Origin: Bacteroidota bacterium
GTDB lineage: Bacteria; Bacteroidota; Bacteroidia; Cytophagales; Cyclobacteriaceae
NCBI GenBank assembly: GCA_016178785.1
Contig: JACOSO010000043.1
Location: forward strand, 62,001 to 126,000
Reading direction: 5' to 3'
DNA length: 64,000 bases
The notes below the pieces were generated by a model. It did no database searches. It worked only from the letters and a program-made list of their open reading frames with translations, and was not told the DNA's origin. Both the position numbers and the translations under genes were made by a program. Of the stretch, positions 16,314 through 24,145 are shown piece after piece (within the stretch, counting starts at the first letter, position 1; the number at the start of each line of letters is the position of its first letter).

Positions 16314-17258
16314 CTACGCAAACAATTTCGATGCTCTTTCTAAATCTACATTGCCACCCGAGAGAATGATTCCAACCCGTTTGCCTTTGAATTTTTCCTT
16401 CGATTTGAGAACGGAGGCAAGGGGCACAGCTGCCGATGGCTCCACTACAATTTTCATTCGCTCCCAAATCAAACGCATGGCAGAAATTATTTCTTCTTCG
16501 GTAACCGTGATCACCTCTTTCACCTGCTCTTGGATGATAGGAAAAGTTTTAACTCCTACTGTTGTAAGTAACCCGTCTGCAATAGTTTGTGATTGCGCCT
16601 GTTCTATTTTCCCGCTTTTAATTGAACGATAAGTATCATCCGAGCCGGCAGGTTCTCCGGCAATCACTACAGTAGAAGGTGAAAAATATTTTGCTGCCAG
16701 CGCAGTGCCACTCAATAAACCACCGCCTCCCACAGGCGCGAGGAGGAAATCAAGTTGAGGCACATCTTCAAAAAGTTCTTTAGCTGCGGTGGCCTGGCCG
16801 GTCATCACTTCGTAATTATTGAAAGGATGGATTTCAACTGCTCCCGTTTTCTTAATTACCTCAGCAAGCATTGTTTCGCGGGCAGCAATGTTGTTGTCGC
16901 ACTCAAAAATTTCTCCACCATAGGCAAGCACTCCCTTCTTTTTGATCTGCGCAGTGGTGTGTGGCATCACGATGTACGATTTGATGCCAAGGATTTGTGC
17001 AGCCCGGGCGATGGCTTGTGCGTGGTTTCCTGACGAGTGCGTTGCAATTCCTTTTTTTTTCTGATCGGGAGAAAGTTGGAGAGCAGCGTTCATTGCGCCC
17101 CTTGCTTTAAATGCGCCTACATTTTGCAGGTTTTCACATTTGAAAAAAACAGAACAGCCCGCAGCTTCATCAATGCTTTTGCTGGTCATCACAGGTGTGC
17201 GGTGAATATATTGTTTGATGCGCTGGTGAGCTTCTTCGATGGCTGCTTTTGTAATCAT
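16314..17258 (-). CDS. PLP-dependent threonine/serine dehydratase
   Basis: A 314-residue fold-type II PLP enzyme. The PLP lysine is Lys51 in GAFKARGAMN, the phosphate-binding loop is PVGGGGLLSG, and SSGNHAQAIA binds the substrate carboxylate. Length without a regulatory ACT domain fits catabolic threonine dehydratase or serine racemase, not biosynthetic IlvA (about 400-500 residues). ATG at 17258 overlaps the nitroreductase stop by 4 bases (ATGA), arguing for coupling; 17267 is possible. It is the last gene of the glyA-to-dehydratase run. Confidence 0.88.
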   Translation of the reverse strand: MITKAAIEEAHQRIKQYIHRTPVMTSKSIDEAAGCSVFFKCENLQNVGAFKARGAMNAALQLSPDQKKKGIATHSSGNHAQAIARAAQILGIKSYIVMPHTTAQIKKKGVLAYGGEIFECDNNIAARETMLAEVIKKTGAVEIHPFNNYEVMTGQATAAKELFEDVPQLDFLLAPVGGGGLLSGTALAAKYFSPSTVVIAGEPAGSDDTYRSIKSGKIEQAQSQTIADGLLTTVGVKTFPIIQEQVKEVITVTEEEIISAMRLIWERMKIVVEPSAAVPLASVLKSKEKFKGKRVGIILSGGNVDLERASKLFA

Positions 17259-17845
17259 GAAATCCATTTTACTTTTTCTTCGATTGGTTTCCTTTTGCCC
17301 TCAATGAATAAACTCTTTGGCATACCGATGTTCATGAAACCCAATAGCTTGTCTTCTTTACTTAACCCAAAAAATTCTTTGGCCTCTTCAAAGTTGGTGA
17401 CGCCACCTGTACTTAAATAACACCCCATGCCATAGGCTGTAGCCGTCAAGTACATGTTTTCAACGGCACAAAAGACGGCACCCATTTCTTCCCATTCGGG
17501 AACAGTTTTCTTTTCATCGCGCTTCATGCCGATGGCAATAACGTGCGAGCACCCTAAGGGTTTTGATTTCAGACCTTCGTATTTCTTTTCATCGAATGTG
17601 CCTTTGGCTTGCGTTACTTTCTTGTAGCATTCGCTTTGAAAGGCAGCTAGTTTTTTCAATCCATCTCCTGTGAAAACAACAAACCGCCATGGCTCGGTAA
17701 GTTTGTGTGTGGGCGCCCAGTTGGCATTGGCGAGCATTTGTTTGACGATTGCATCATCGACTTTTTCGCCCGTGTAGTCTTTCGGAAATACGGATCTGCG
17801 CGAGCGGATGAGTTCGTTGATTTTTTCTGGGTCGAATTTGTTCAT
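17255..17845 (-). CDS. Nitroreductase-family FMN oxidoreductase
   Basis: A 196-residue nitroreductase. RRSVFPKDYTGEKVDD near the N-terminus binds FMN phosphate, NWAPTHKLTEPWRFVVF follows, and GMGCYLSTGG holds the second FMN contact. It resembles the single-domain YdjA group more than NfsA/NfsB. It lies 16 bases downstream of rpiB and overlaps the dehydratase start. Substrate cannot be told. Confidence 0.9.
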   Translation of the reverse strand: MNKFDPEKINELIRSRRSVFPKDYTGEKVDDAIVKQMLANANWAPTHKLTEPWRFVVFTGDGLKKLAAFQSECYKKVTQAKGTFDEKKYEGLKSKPLGCSHVIAIGMKRDEKKTVPEWEEMGAVFCAVENMYLTATAYGMGCYLSTGGVTNFEEAKEFFGLSKEDKLLGFMNIGMPKSLFIEGKRKPIEEKVKWIS

Positions 17846-17861
17846 TCAGATGAGAAATGAT

Positions 17862-18293
17862 TCAGCAACTGATCTTCCCTACTCTGCGCTCGTGCCGCCC
17901 GCCTTCAAAAGATGATTGCAAAAATTTGTGAAGGATTTTTTCTGCCAACTCCGTATTCACAAAACGAGCAGGGATACAAAGAACATTGGCATCATTGTGT
18001 TGTCGGGCAAGTCCCGCTAAATCTTCTGTCCAGCAAATGGCAGCGCGTATACCCTGATGTTTATTGGCTGTCATCGCTACACCATTGGCACTCCCACATA
18101 CGAGTAAGCCCAGATCCAATTCCTTTTTCTCCACGGCATTAGAAACGGGGTGTGCAAAATCGGGATAGTCGGCTGACTCTAAACTATAAGTGCCAAAATC
18201 TTTCGTAGTGTAGCCTTCTTTCTCGAGCATTTTTTTCAGATGCTCTTTCATTTCATAACCTGCGTGGTCTGCTCCTATAGCAATTTTTTCCAT
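17862..18293 (-). CDS. rpiB: Ribose-5-phosphate isomerase B
   Basis: A 143-residue RpiB/LacAB family protein interconverting ribose 5-phosphate and ribulose 5-phosphate. Key segments are IGADHAGYEMKEHLK at the start, catalytic Cys66 in LVCGSANGVAM, and ARQHNDANVLCIPAR with the conserved His/Asn. Length is standard. Its ATG shares one base with the tatC stop (TGATG), so translation is probably coupled. Confidence 0.94.
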   Translation of the reverse strand: MEKIAIGADHAGYEMKEHLKKMLEKEGYTTKDFGTYSLESADYPDFAHPVSNAVEKKELDLGLLVCGSANGVAMTANKHQGIRAAICWTEDLAGLARQHNDANVLCIPARFVNTELAEKILHKFLQSSFEGGRHERRVGKISC

Positions 18294-19138
18294 CAGACTT
18301 GTTGTTGTTGATCTGCCTTGAGTTCGGCTTCTTCCTCTCGTTGTTTTTGCTTCACTACCATTGCCGATATGAAGATACTTATTTCAAATAACATGTAAAT
18401 CGGCAACGAGATCAGCAATTGACTGAACGGATCTGGCGAAGGAGTGATGATTGCACCTAAAATCAAAATAACCACGATGGCGTGCTTGCGAAACTTACGC
18501 ATGAACTGAGGAGTGAGCATTCCGATTTTAGTCAGAAAGTAAACCGCGACAGGAAACTGAAACAAGAGTCCGCAACCAAGCACCATACCGACCACTGTTG
18601 AAACATAAGAAGTGATGTCGAACTCATTTACAATTACGTCACTGATGGAGTAGGTTGACAAAAACCAAATCGTCATCGGTGAGAGGATGTAATAACCGAA
18701 CGCCACACCTAGCAAGAAAAGAAAGGATACTGCAAACACCGCTCCGCGTGATGAGTTTTTTTCTTTTTTGTAAAGAGCGGGTTTTACAAAGCGCCAGATC
18801 TCCCAAAATACATAAGGGAAAGCAATCACCAAGCCAATGACAAATGAAGCCGTGATCGACATCATGAACTGACCCGTCATGTTTCGGCTTTGTATTTTGA
18901 AGTGGAACGGCTTTGCGCAAAGTGATTCTTCAGCACCCACAAGTTCTCCGAACTTGCACATCCATTTGAATGTAGGAAAATTAATATTGGCGGGGGCAAA
19001 CACAATGTTGTCAAAAATCCATTTCTGAAAAATGAATCCTATGATCATACAAATAAAAATCGCAGCCACCGACCGCACCACGTGCCAGCGCAACTCCTCG
19101 AGATGATCGAGGAAAGCCATTTCTTTTTCTTCAGACAT
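18293..19138 (-). CDS. tatC: Sec-independent translocase subunit TatC
   Basis: A 281-residue membrane protein with six predicted helices. The N-terminal MAFLDHLEELRWHVVRS holds the Glu that reads the twin-arginine signal, and IITPSPDPFSQLLISLP is the conserved late motif. The first periplasmic loop has a longer insert with two Cys (about 60-90), as in other Bacteroidota TatC proteins. No tatA or tatB is in the window. Its start overlaps the PIN toxin stop by 8 bases. Confidence 0.95.
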   Translation of the reverse strand: MSEEKEMAFLDHLEELRWHVVRSVAAIFICMIIGFIFQKWIFDNIVFAPANINFPTFKWMCKFGELVGAEESLCAKPFHFKIQSRNMTGQFMMSITASFVIGLVIAFPYVFWEIWRFVKPALYKKEKNSSRGAVFAVSFLFLLGVAFGYYILSPMTIWFLSTYSISDVIVNEFDITSYVSTVVGMVLGCGLLFQFPVAVYFLTKIGMLTPQFMRKFRKHAIVVILILGAIITPSPDPFSQLLISLPIYMLFEISIFISAMVVKQKQREEEAELKADQQQQV

Positions 19139-19562
19139 TAGTTAAAGTAATAACTTTTAGACCTTTTACTCTGTCTAGTTCAAGATCGTTCGTTAGAAAA
19201 TAATCTACTCTTACTTCCATAGCTGTCGCAACGTGAACGGCATCCGGCAACTTGAAACCATATTCAGAACGAAACTTAGCTGCCAATTTAGCAATGGAAG
19301 GATTTACGTTTATCAGATTGATTGAAGGAGCCTTGAGCAAATAATGCTCGTATTGCTCAATTATTTTTTTGTTGCCTAATTTAAATGGAAGTGTCAGAAT
19401 TTCGGTAAGTGTGATTGAAGATGTGTAGAATGTGAAATCGCCATTTTCATTTTTTTGGAACAAAGTCTTCAGCACAGAAAAGTAAGCTGGATTTTCTTCC
19501 AAGTAATAAATTAAGGGGGCAGTGTCGAGATAGATCGCTTTGTTATCGAATTTTTCGATCAT
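19131..19562 (-). CDS. PIN-domain (VapC-like) toxin
   Basis: A 143-residue PIN ribonuclease. The acidic residues are all visible: Asp13 (YLDTAPLIYYLE), Glu54 (TLTEIL), Asp107 (LPDAVHVATA) and Asp126 with Asn125 (FLTNDLEL). VapC-type toxins cut tRNA or rRNA and block translation. Its start overlaps the antitoxin end by 20 bases and its stop overlaps the tatC start by 8, so the pair is embedded in a housekeeping run. It appears intact. Confidence 0.9.
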   Translation of the reverse strand: MIEKFDNKAIYLDTAPLIYYLEENPAYFSVLKTLFQKNENGDFTFYTSSITLTEILTLPFKLGNKKIIEQYEHYLLKAPSINLINVNPSIAKLAAKFRSEYGFKLPDAVHVATAMEVRVDYFLTNDLELDRVKGLKVITLTNV

Positions 19563-19779
19563 CCCATTCGCTCCTTAAATCTTTTAAATATTGATCGACA
19601 TCAATCCCTCTCCACATTTCTTTTCCGAGTCCGGCAAGTTCCGTTATCCTCACAGGATTTTTTGATTTAGCTTGGTCTTTCAATTTGGAAAGGGCATTCA
19701 GAATTATATCTCGTTCTGTTTCAGTTAACAAAGCGAGGTCTGAAATCATGTTCGCCAAATTTAGTTTACTTTTCCTCAT
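19543..19779 (-). CDS. Antitoxin partner of the PIN toxin
   Basis: A 78-residue protein. The C-terminal part (ITELAGLGKEMWRGIDVDQYLKDLRSEWD) has the Trp/Asp-rich toxin-binding tail seen in VapB-like partners of PIN proteins; the N-terminal part is helical (LTETERDIILNALSKL) and may bind DNA or dimerise. ATG at 19779 is used; ATG at 19749 and TTG at 19788 are alternatives. It starts 19 bases after the glyA stop. Confidence 0.8.
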   Translation of the reverse strand: MRKSKLNLANMISDLALLTETERDIILNALSKLKDQAKSKNPVRITELAGLGKEMWRGIDVDQYLKDLRSEWDDRKIR

Positions 19780-19798
19780 GAAGTCCAAAATTACCTTT

Positions 19799-21070
19799 TT
19801 ATACGAACAAAGGGAAACGCTTCATCATCGCGTTCACTTTCTTCTTCACGCCTTTCAAGTGTTTTTCGTCCTGAGGGTTATGAAGTGCTTCATCGATCAG
19901 TTCAACTACCCGAACAACATCTTTCTCTTTCATGCCGCGAGTAGTGACTGCCGGGGTCCCTATGCGCATGCCCGAAGTTATCATGGGCGATTGCGTATCA
20001 AACGGCACCATGTTTTTGTTGATGGTGATATCAGCTTTGATCAAGCCTTCTTCAGCAATTTTACCTGTCAGGTTTTTCGAACGAAGATCGATCAACATCA
20101 AATGATTATCGGTACTTCCTGAAATAATTTTGTAACCACGATCAACAAAGGCTTGGGCCATCGCTTTTGCGTTCTTGGCTACTTGCACGATGTATTCAAG
20201 ATATTCATCTGAGAGAGCTTCACCGAAGGCAACGGCTTTCGCAGCGATCACGTGTTCGAGTGGGCCGCCCTGCGTGCCGGGGAAAACCCCTGAATCGAGT
20301 ACCGAAGAAATTTTTCTCAATTCACCTTTGGGGGTTTTCAGTCCAAACGGATTGTCGAAGTTTTTGCCGATCATGATCAAGCCGCCACGCGGACCCCGCA
20401 AAGTTTTGTGAGTGGTAGTGGTAACAATGTGGCAATGCTCCATCGGGTCGTTCATTAAACCACGTGCGATCAGCCCGGCAGGATGCGAAATATCTGCAAG
20501 CAATAATGCGCCAACGCTGTCGGCAGCCTCGCGCAATTTTTTGTAGTCCCAATCGCGGCTGTATGCAGAAGCTCCGCAAATAACCAGTTTCGGTTTTTCT
20601 CGCTGAGCAATTTCGAGAACTTTGTCGAAGTCAATCAACCCTGTTTCTTGCTCGACCCCGTAAAAAGATGGCTGGTAAAGCTTTCCTGAAAAGTTCACGG
20701 ACGAGCCGTGAGTCAAATGTCCTCCATGAGAAAGATCAAACCCTAATATTTTATCACCAGGCTTCAGACATGCGAGCATCACGGCAGCATTGGCTTGTGC
20801 GCCAGAGTGCGGCTGCACGTTAGCCCACTCAGCACCAAATAATTCTTTGATTCTGTCAATAGCGAGTTGTTCTACTTCATCTACCACTTCACAGCCTCCA
20901 TAATATCGTTTACCCGGCAAGCCTTCGGCATATTTGTTGGTGAGTACCGAGCCTTGAGCTTTCATCACCTGAGGCGAGGTGAAATTCTCTGAGGCAATCA
21001 GTTCGATGCCATGCTCCTGGCGTTGTTTTTCTTTTTCAATGAGGTCGAAGATGATTTTATCTCTTTTCAT
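19799..21070 (-). CDS. glyA: Serine hydroxymethyltransferase
   Basis: A 423-residue PLP enzyme converting serine and tetrahydrofolate to glycine and methylene-tetrahydrofolate. The PLP lysine is Lys222 in [37 protein letters not shown] and [11 protein letters not shown] are family signatures. Length and start are standard. A promoter motif lies at 21126. The leader between promoter and ATG carries a heptad-repeat segment (21073-21100). It heads the run that includes the toxin pair and tatC. Confidence 0.97.
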   Translation of the reverse strand: MKRDKIIFDLIEKEKQRQEHGIELIASENFTSPQVMKAQGSVLTNKYAEGLPGKRYYGGCEVVDEVEQLAIDRIKELFGAEWANVQPHSGAQANAAVMLACLKPGDKILGFDLSHGGHLTHGSSVNFSGKLYQPSFYGVEQETGLIDFDKVLEIAQREKPKLVICGASAYSRDWDYKKLREAADSVGALLLADISHPAGLIARGLMNDPMEHCHIVTTTTHKTLRGPRGGLIMIGKNFDNPFGLKTPKGELRKISSVLDSGVFPGTQGGPLEHVIAAKAVAFGEALSDEYLEYIVQVAKNAKAMAQAFVDRGYKIISGSTDNHLMLIDLRSKNLTGKIAEEGLIKADITINKNMVPFDTQSPMITSGMRIGTPAVTTRGMKEKDVVRVVELIDEALHNPQDEKHLKGVKKKVNAMMKRFPLFV

Positions 21071-21072
21071 AT

Positions 21073-21100
21073 CAGGGATCAGGATTTAAGGATTTTCGGG
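21073..21100. repeat. Short heptad-periodic repeat in glyA leader
   Basis: Four consecutive 7-base units, beginning CAGGGAT and CAGGATT and decaying after the third. Single arm only. Same period as the elements at 22453, 23970, 42773, 46213 and 63557. Confidence 0.5.
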
Positions 21101-21125
21101 ATCGATCAGAATTTTTTAGAAAGGC

Positions 21126-21133
21126 CAAAAATA
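21126..21133 (-). promoter_or_regulatory. -7 promoter element of glyA
   Basis: Minus-strand TATTTTTG is a perfect TAnnTTTG, 55 bases upstream of the glyA ATG. No clear -33 TTG is seen. Confidence 0.45.
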
Positions 21134-21162
21134 GGGAGTGGAGAAAGATTTTGCTAACGTGA

Positions 21163-21534
21163 TTATTCTGTTTTCGATTCTTTAACCGGATGAGTAAATA
21201 AGATATAGCCAAATGCAATCGCAAACACCGAATAAACTATAGTCCCTGTAATTATTCCGGGAGAGACATTGTTTTTAATTGAAATTTTAATGAGAGCAAG
21301 AGCAGCAATAAAGAAATGAGAAAAATTCCCAACAGCGAGAGGTCTATTATAAATACCTCCAATCAAATTCCCTTTTGACATCCAGTTGATTATGGCAAAA
21401 CCAAAATATATGGCACCTAAAATTTGAAGCACGATTGAACTACTTTTTCCCCATTGCATGTAAGCGGCTAATTCATTCGGAAGAAAGGAAAGAAGAATAC
21501 CGATCAATCCCATAAGGATTGCACTCGAAGCCAT
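21163..21534 (-). CDS. Small four-helix membrane protein
   Basis: A 123-residue protein with four predicted membrane helices (about 5-18, 32-50, 68-85, 92-112) and a short charged tail. Such small proteins are common in Bacteroidota without known function. It lies between the glyA promoter and the TPM-domain cluster on the same strand, with gaps of 92 and 45 bases. No motif identifies it. Confidence 0.7.
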   Translation of the reverse strand: MASSAILMGLIGILLSFLPNELAAYMQWGKSSSIVLQILGAIYFGFAIINWMSKGNLIGGIYNRPLAVGNFSHFFIAALALIKISIKNNVSPGIITGTIVYSVFAIAFGYILFTHPVKESKTE

Positions 21535-21579
21535 TATTAGTTTGGTATTCAGGTTTATTTTGATTTGAAATGAAAAAAA

Positions 21580-22545
21580 TTACCACCCCCCGCTGCTCCC
21601 ACCGCCACCAAAACTTCCTCCACCGCCAGAGAAACTGCTGCCTCCGCTGCTCCAACTTGAACTGCTGCCACTGCTCCATCCGCTCAACCAACTTGAACCC
21701 GATGACCCTCCACTAGACGTGCCCCATTTTTTCATTTTCTCCTTTCCCCAACCTGTACGGCCCAGAACAATTTTCAAAATCGGCATCCCGATGATGTAAA
21801 CAATTAGCAAGCCGATACCGGCAGTTGTGCCAATTACAATCCATGGGAAAAAAGCATAAAACGGAATAAGAAATGCGTATAACCCCCAACCTGCGCAACC
21901 TTGCGAGAAGACGGCAATCAATGTAAAGACGCCTAGAATGACGAAGAGGAAAAGGCCAACGAAAATTCGTTCAGTTATCGTTAAATCTTCCGATGAATCT
22001 ATATCATCGGCTTTATACTCCCCACCAATCGCCTTTATGATAGCATCTATTCCAGCGATTACGCCTGCATTATAATCGTTTCTGCGAAATGCGGGAGCAA
22101 GTTCATTGCGAATGATACGGCTGCTTTGGGCATCTGTTAGAACTCCTTCCAACCCTTGACCAACTTCAATGCGCATTTTGTGATCATCAACTGCGATGAG
22201 AAGTAATACGCCATTGTCTTTTTCTTTTTTCCCCAGCTTCCATTTTTCGACTACACGAATAGAGTAATTTTCAATCACGTCCCCACCCAAAGACTGAATA
22301 ATCAAAATTGCAATCTGATTGGATGTTGAATCTTCATAAGCCTTGAGATTTTTTTCGAGTTGATCAACCGTGGCTTGCTGAAGCACGTGTGCTTCGTCAT
22401 GCACGCGCTGGCCCCAGAGTTCGGGAACGGCTTTTTGAGCAGACAAGGGAATAGTCAGCAGTAAGCAGAATGCAGTAGGCAGAAAAATCTTCAATCGACT
22501 ACGTACTGCCTCCTGCCAACTGCCTACTTTGAAAAATATCATCAT
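21580..22545 (-). CDS. TPM-domain protein with Gly/Ser-rich tail (YgcG-like)
   Basis: About 321 residues: signal peptide ending at LSAQ, a TPM domain (VHDEAHVLQQATVDQLEKNL to about residue 175, with IRVVEKWKLGKKEKDNGVLLL and RIEVGQGLEGVLTD), two or three membrane helices, and a tail very rich in Gly, Ser and Trp. TPM proteins in this layout face the periplasm; a role in photosystem repair or phosphatase activity is known only for plant members. The signal-peptide region is encoded by a heptad-periodic repeat (22453-22531), so the N-terminus may have been rebuilt from it. ATG at 22545 or 22542; the frame's TTG at 22566 lies within the previous gene. Confidence 0.85.
   Translation of the reverse strand: MMIFFKVGSWQEAVRSRLKIFLPTAFCLLLTIPLSAQKAVPELWGQRVHDEAHVLQQATVDQLEKNLKAYEDSTSNQIAILIIQSLGGDVIENYSIRVVEKWKLGKKEKDNGVLLLIAVDDHKMRIEVGQGLEGVLTDAQSSRIIRNELAPAFRRNDYNAGVIAGIDAIIKAIGGEYKADDIDSSEDLTITERIFVGLFLFVILGVFTLIAVFSQGCAGWGLYAFLIPFYAFFPWIVIGTTAGIGLLIVYIIGMPILKIVLGRTGWGKEKMKKWGTSSGGSSGSSWLSGWSSGSSSSWSSGGSSFSGGGGSFGGGGSSGGW
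22453..22531. repeat. Heptad-periodic inverted-arm repeat inside TPM gene
   Basis: On the plus strand the left arm has 7-base units ending GC (such as AGTAAGC, AGTAGGC; 22453-22487). After about 16 bases the right arm has units ending GCC (TACTGCC, TCCTGCC, AACTGCC; 22504-22531). GTAGGCAG (22475-22482) and CTGCCTAC (22520-22527) are exact complements. The element encodes the n-region and hydrophobic core of the signal peptide. Confidence 0.65.
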
Positions 22546-22559
22546 AGAAAAATAAAAAA

Positions 22560-23297
22560 TCACCAAGAGTCACTCGATCCACCACCACCAAAACTACCGC
22601 CACCACCAAAGTCTGAACCCCCGGAAGAATCGCCTCCTCTGAAGCCTCCACCCAGCAAGGTTCCTGCCGCCCAATATCCGCCAATCCCGCCACCACGTCT
22701 GCGCGACATCACAATCAATAAGATAATAATGAAAATTACAGTAAGCCAGGGTGAACGACCGCCACGTTTGCGCTGCGGTGGTTCGGTATTTACATATTGA
22801 CCTTTAATCGTTTGAATAATGGCAAACACCCCTTCTTTCACTCCACCATCGTAATCGCCTTGACGGAAGCGCGGAGCAATTTCGTTGCGGTTAATTCGGC
22901 TCGACATGGCATCGGTCAATACTCCTTCTAATCCCTGGCCCACTTCGATGCGCACTTTTCGATCTTGAATGGCTACGATAAGAATAGCTCCATTGTCCTT
23001 TTCCTTCATCCCAACTTTCCATGCTTCAGCCACACGAATGCCATAGCTCTCGATGTCATCGCCATCCAATGATGGAATGATGAGTATTGCAATTTGATTA
23101 GATGTTGAATCGCGTTCTGCCTTTAACACAGACTCGAGCTGAGCTTTTGTTGAAGCCGACAGAACATTGGCTTCATCATGCACCCATACGCCTCCATGCT
23201 CGGGCACTGCGCGTTGTGCATATGAAAAAAGAGAGATTGAAAGAAAAAATGTAATTATTGCGAGACGAAACACAAACTTGATTTTAAAAGCCAACAC
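22560..23297 (-). CDS. TPM-domain protein, paralogue of its neighbour
   Basis: A 245-residue protein with a signal peptide ending SYAQ, a TPM domain (WVHDEANVLSASTKAQLESVL, IRVAEAWKVGMKEKDNGAILI, RIEVGQGLEGVLTD), one membrane helix (SPWLTVIFIIILLIVM) and a Gly/Ser-rich tail. The TPM domain is clearly homologous to the next gene, so the pair is a tandem duplication. The gap to that gene's ATG is about 14 bases. Bacteroidota usually have lemA upstream of such pairs; none is seen here. Confidence 0.88.
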   Translation of the reverse strand: MLAFKIKFVFRLAIITFFLSISLFSYAQRAVPEHGGVWVHDEANVLSASTKAQLESVLKAERDSTSNQIAILIIPSLDGDDIESYGIRVAEAWKVGMKEKDNGAILIVAIQDRKVRIEVGQGLEGVLTDAMSSRINRNEIAPRFRQGDYDGGVKEGVFAIIQTIKGQYVNTEPPQRKRGGRSPWLTVIFIIILLIVMSRRRGGGIGGYWAAGTLLGGGFRGGDSSGGSDFGGGGSFGGGGSSDSW

Positions 23298-23308
23298 GAA
23301 ATAAAAAA

Positions 23309-23959
23309 TTACTCAATTCGAAGGTCATCACGTAATTCATTGACATCATCGGCTGTTTTATGAAACCCTTTTTCCAGGAGAATTTCACCGCAACGAAGAA
23401 TTGCTCCTTCAATTCCTTCGATCACTTTATCCTTACGAATATTCTGAATGATGCCTTGCACAATTTTGTCCCATTCTTTCTGCTCCACTACTTTGCTGAT
23501 GCCACGATCGGCCATTACCATTACTTCGCGCTCAAAGAACGAAACAAAAATCATGATGCCTGTGCGATGGCGTGTGTTGAAGACCTCCTCTTGCATGAAG
23601 GCTGTTTCTGCACGCTGGCGAGTAGCCCTGTTGAGATGCTCTTGGCTTACAAACAATTTCTGCAAAGAATTAATGAAATGCGAGGCAAGGGCTCCTACAA
23701 TTCCGATCAGGGTTACACTCAAAAATATTATCAAAGGATCATAAATGGCCATTGGGGGATAATAGCGATCAAAAAAAATAATCATTATGAACGCCAAGGA
23801 ACCGAAGACCATGGCTGCGCGATAATTGGCGATCGAATAAAAGCCACTCTTTTCCACGAACACCGGAACAATTTCGCCTGAGATTTTATCTTCAGCCTTA
23901 CGCACGGCCGCTTTGATGCGCTCAAGTTCTGCTGTGCTAAATCGCGATTTAAGGGACAT
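23309..23959 (-). CDS. TPM-domain membrane protein, third of the cluster
   Basis: A 217-residue protein without signal peptide. A TPM-related N-terminal part (FSTAELERIKAAVRKAEDKISGEIVPVFVEKS) is split by two membrane helices (about 48-95) from the second half (VFNTRHRTGIMIFVSFFEREVMVMADRGI), which is the TPM core of the DUF2207-less, YgcG-partner type. ATG at 23959 is preferred to the TTG two codons upstream. It is the first gene of the three; the gap to rho is about 190 bases and holds the rho terminator and a repeat. Confidence 0.85.
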   Translation of the reverse strand: MSLKSRFSTAELERIKAAVRKAEDKISGEIVPVFVEKSGFYSIANYRAAMVFGSLAFIMIIFFDRYYPPMAIYDPLIIFLSVTLIGIVGALASHFINSLQKLFVSQEHLNRATRQRAETAFMQEEVFNTRHRTGIMIFVSFFEREVMVMADRGISKVVEQKEWDKIVQGIIQNIRKDKVIEGIEGAILRCGEILLEKGFHKTADDVNELRDDLRIE

Positions 23960-23969
23960 GATCAATGAA

Positions 23970-24027
23970 TTAGTCGAAGTGCAAATTAGTCAAACTAATG
24001 TGCAAATGCTCAATTAGCCAACATGCA
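23970..24027. repeat. Heptad-periodic repeat between rho and TPM genes
   Basis: Seven consecutive 7-base units at 23979-24027. GTGCAAA occurs twice 21 bases apart, and TTAGTCA/TTAGCCA 28 bases apart. The word ATTAGCCAA recurs in the rho terminator stem at 24089 and, inverted, at 24131 and 25912. Confidence 0.6.
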
Positions 24028-24083
24028 AATTTTTAATATTTCGATAATTGTGTCAAAGGCCGAAGAGTAACAACAAACCTCAT

Positions 24084-24118
24084 AAAAAAATTAGCCAACG
24101 ATCTCTCATTGGCTAATT
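24084..24118 (-). terminator. Intrinsic terminator of rho
   Basis: On the minus strand a perfect 10-bp stem (AATTAGCCAA with TTGGCTAATT, 10-base loop) is followed by a run of T, 28 bases after the rho stop. Confidence 0.75.
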
Positions 24119-24145
24119 CAATCATTGATAATTGGCTAATTATTT

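Noticed and set aside
16261-16632. 123-codon plus-strand frame
   Set aside because: All but the first 53 bases lie antisense to the PLP dehydratase gene, which has full family motifs.
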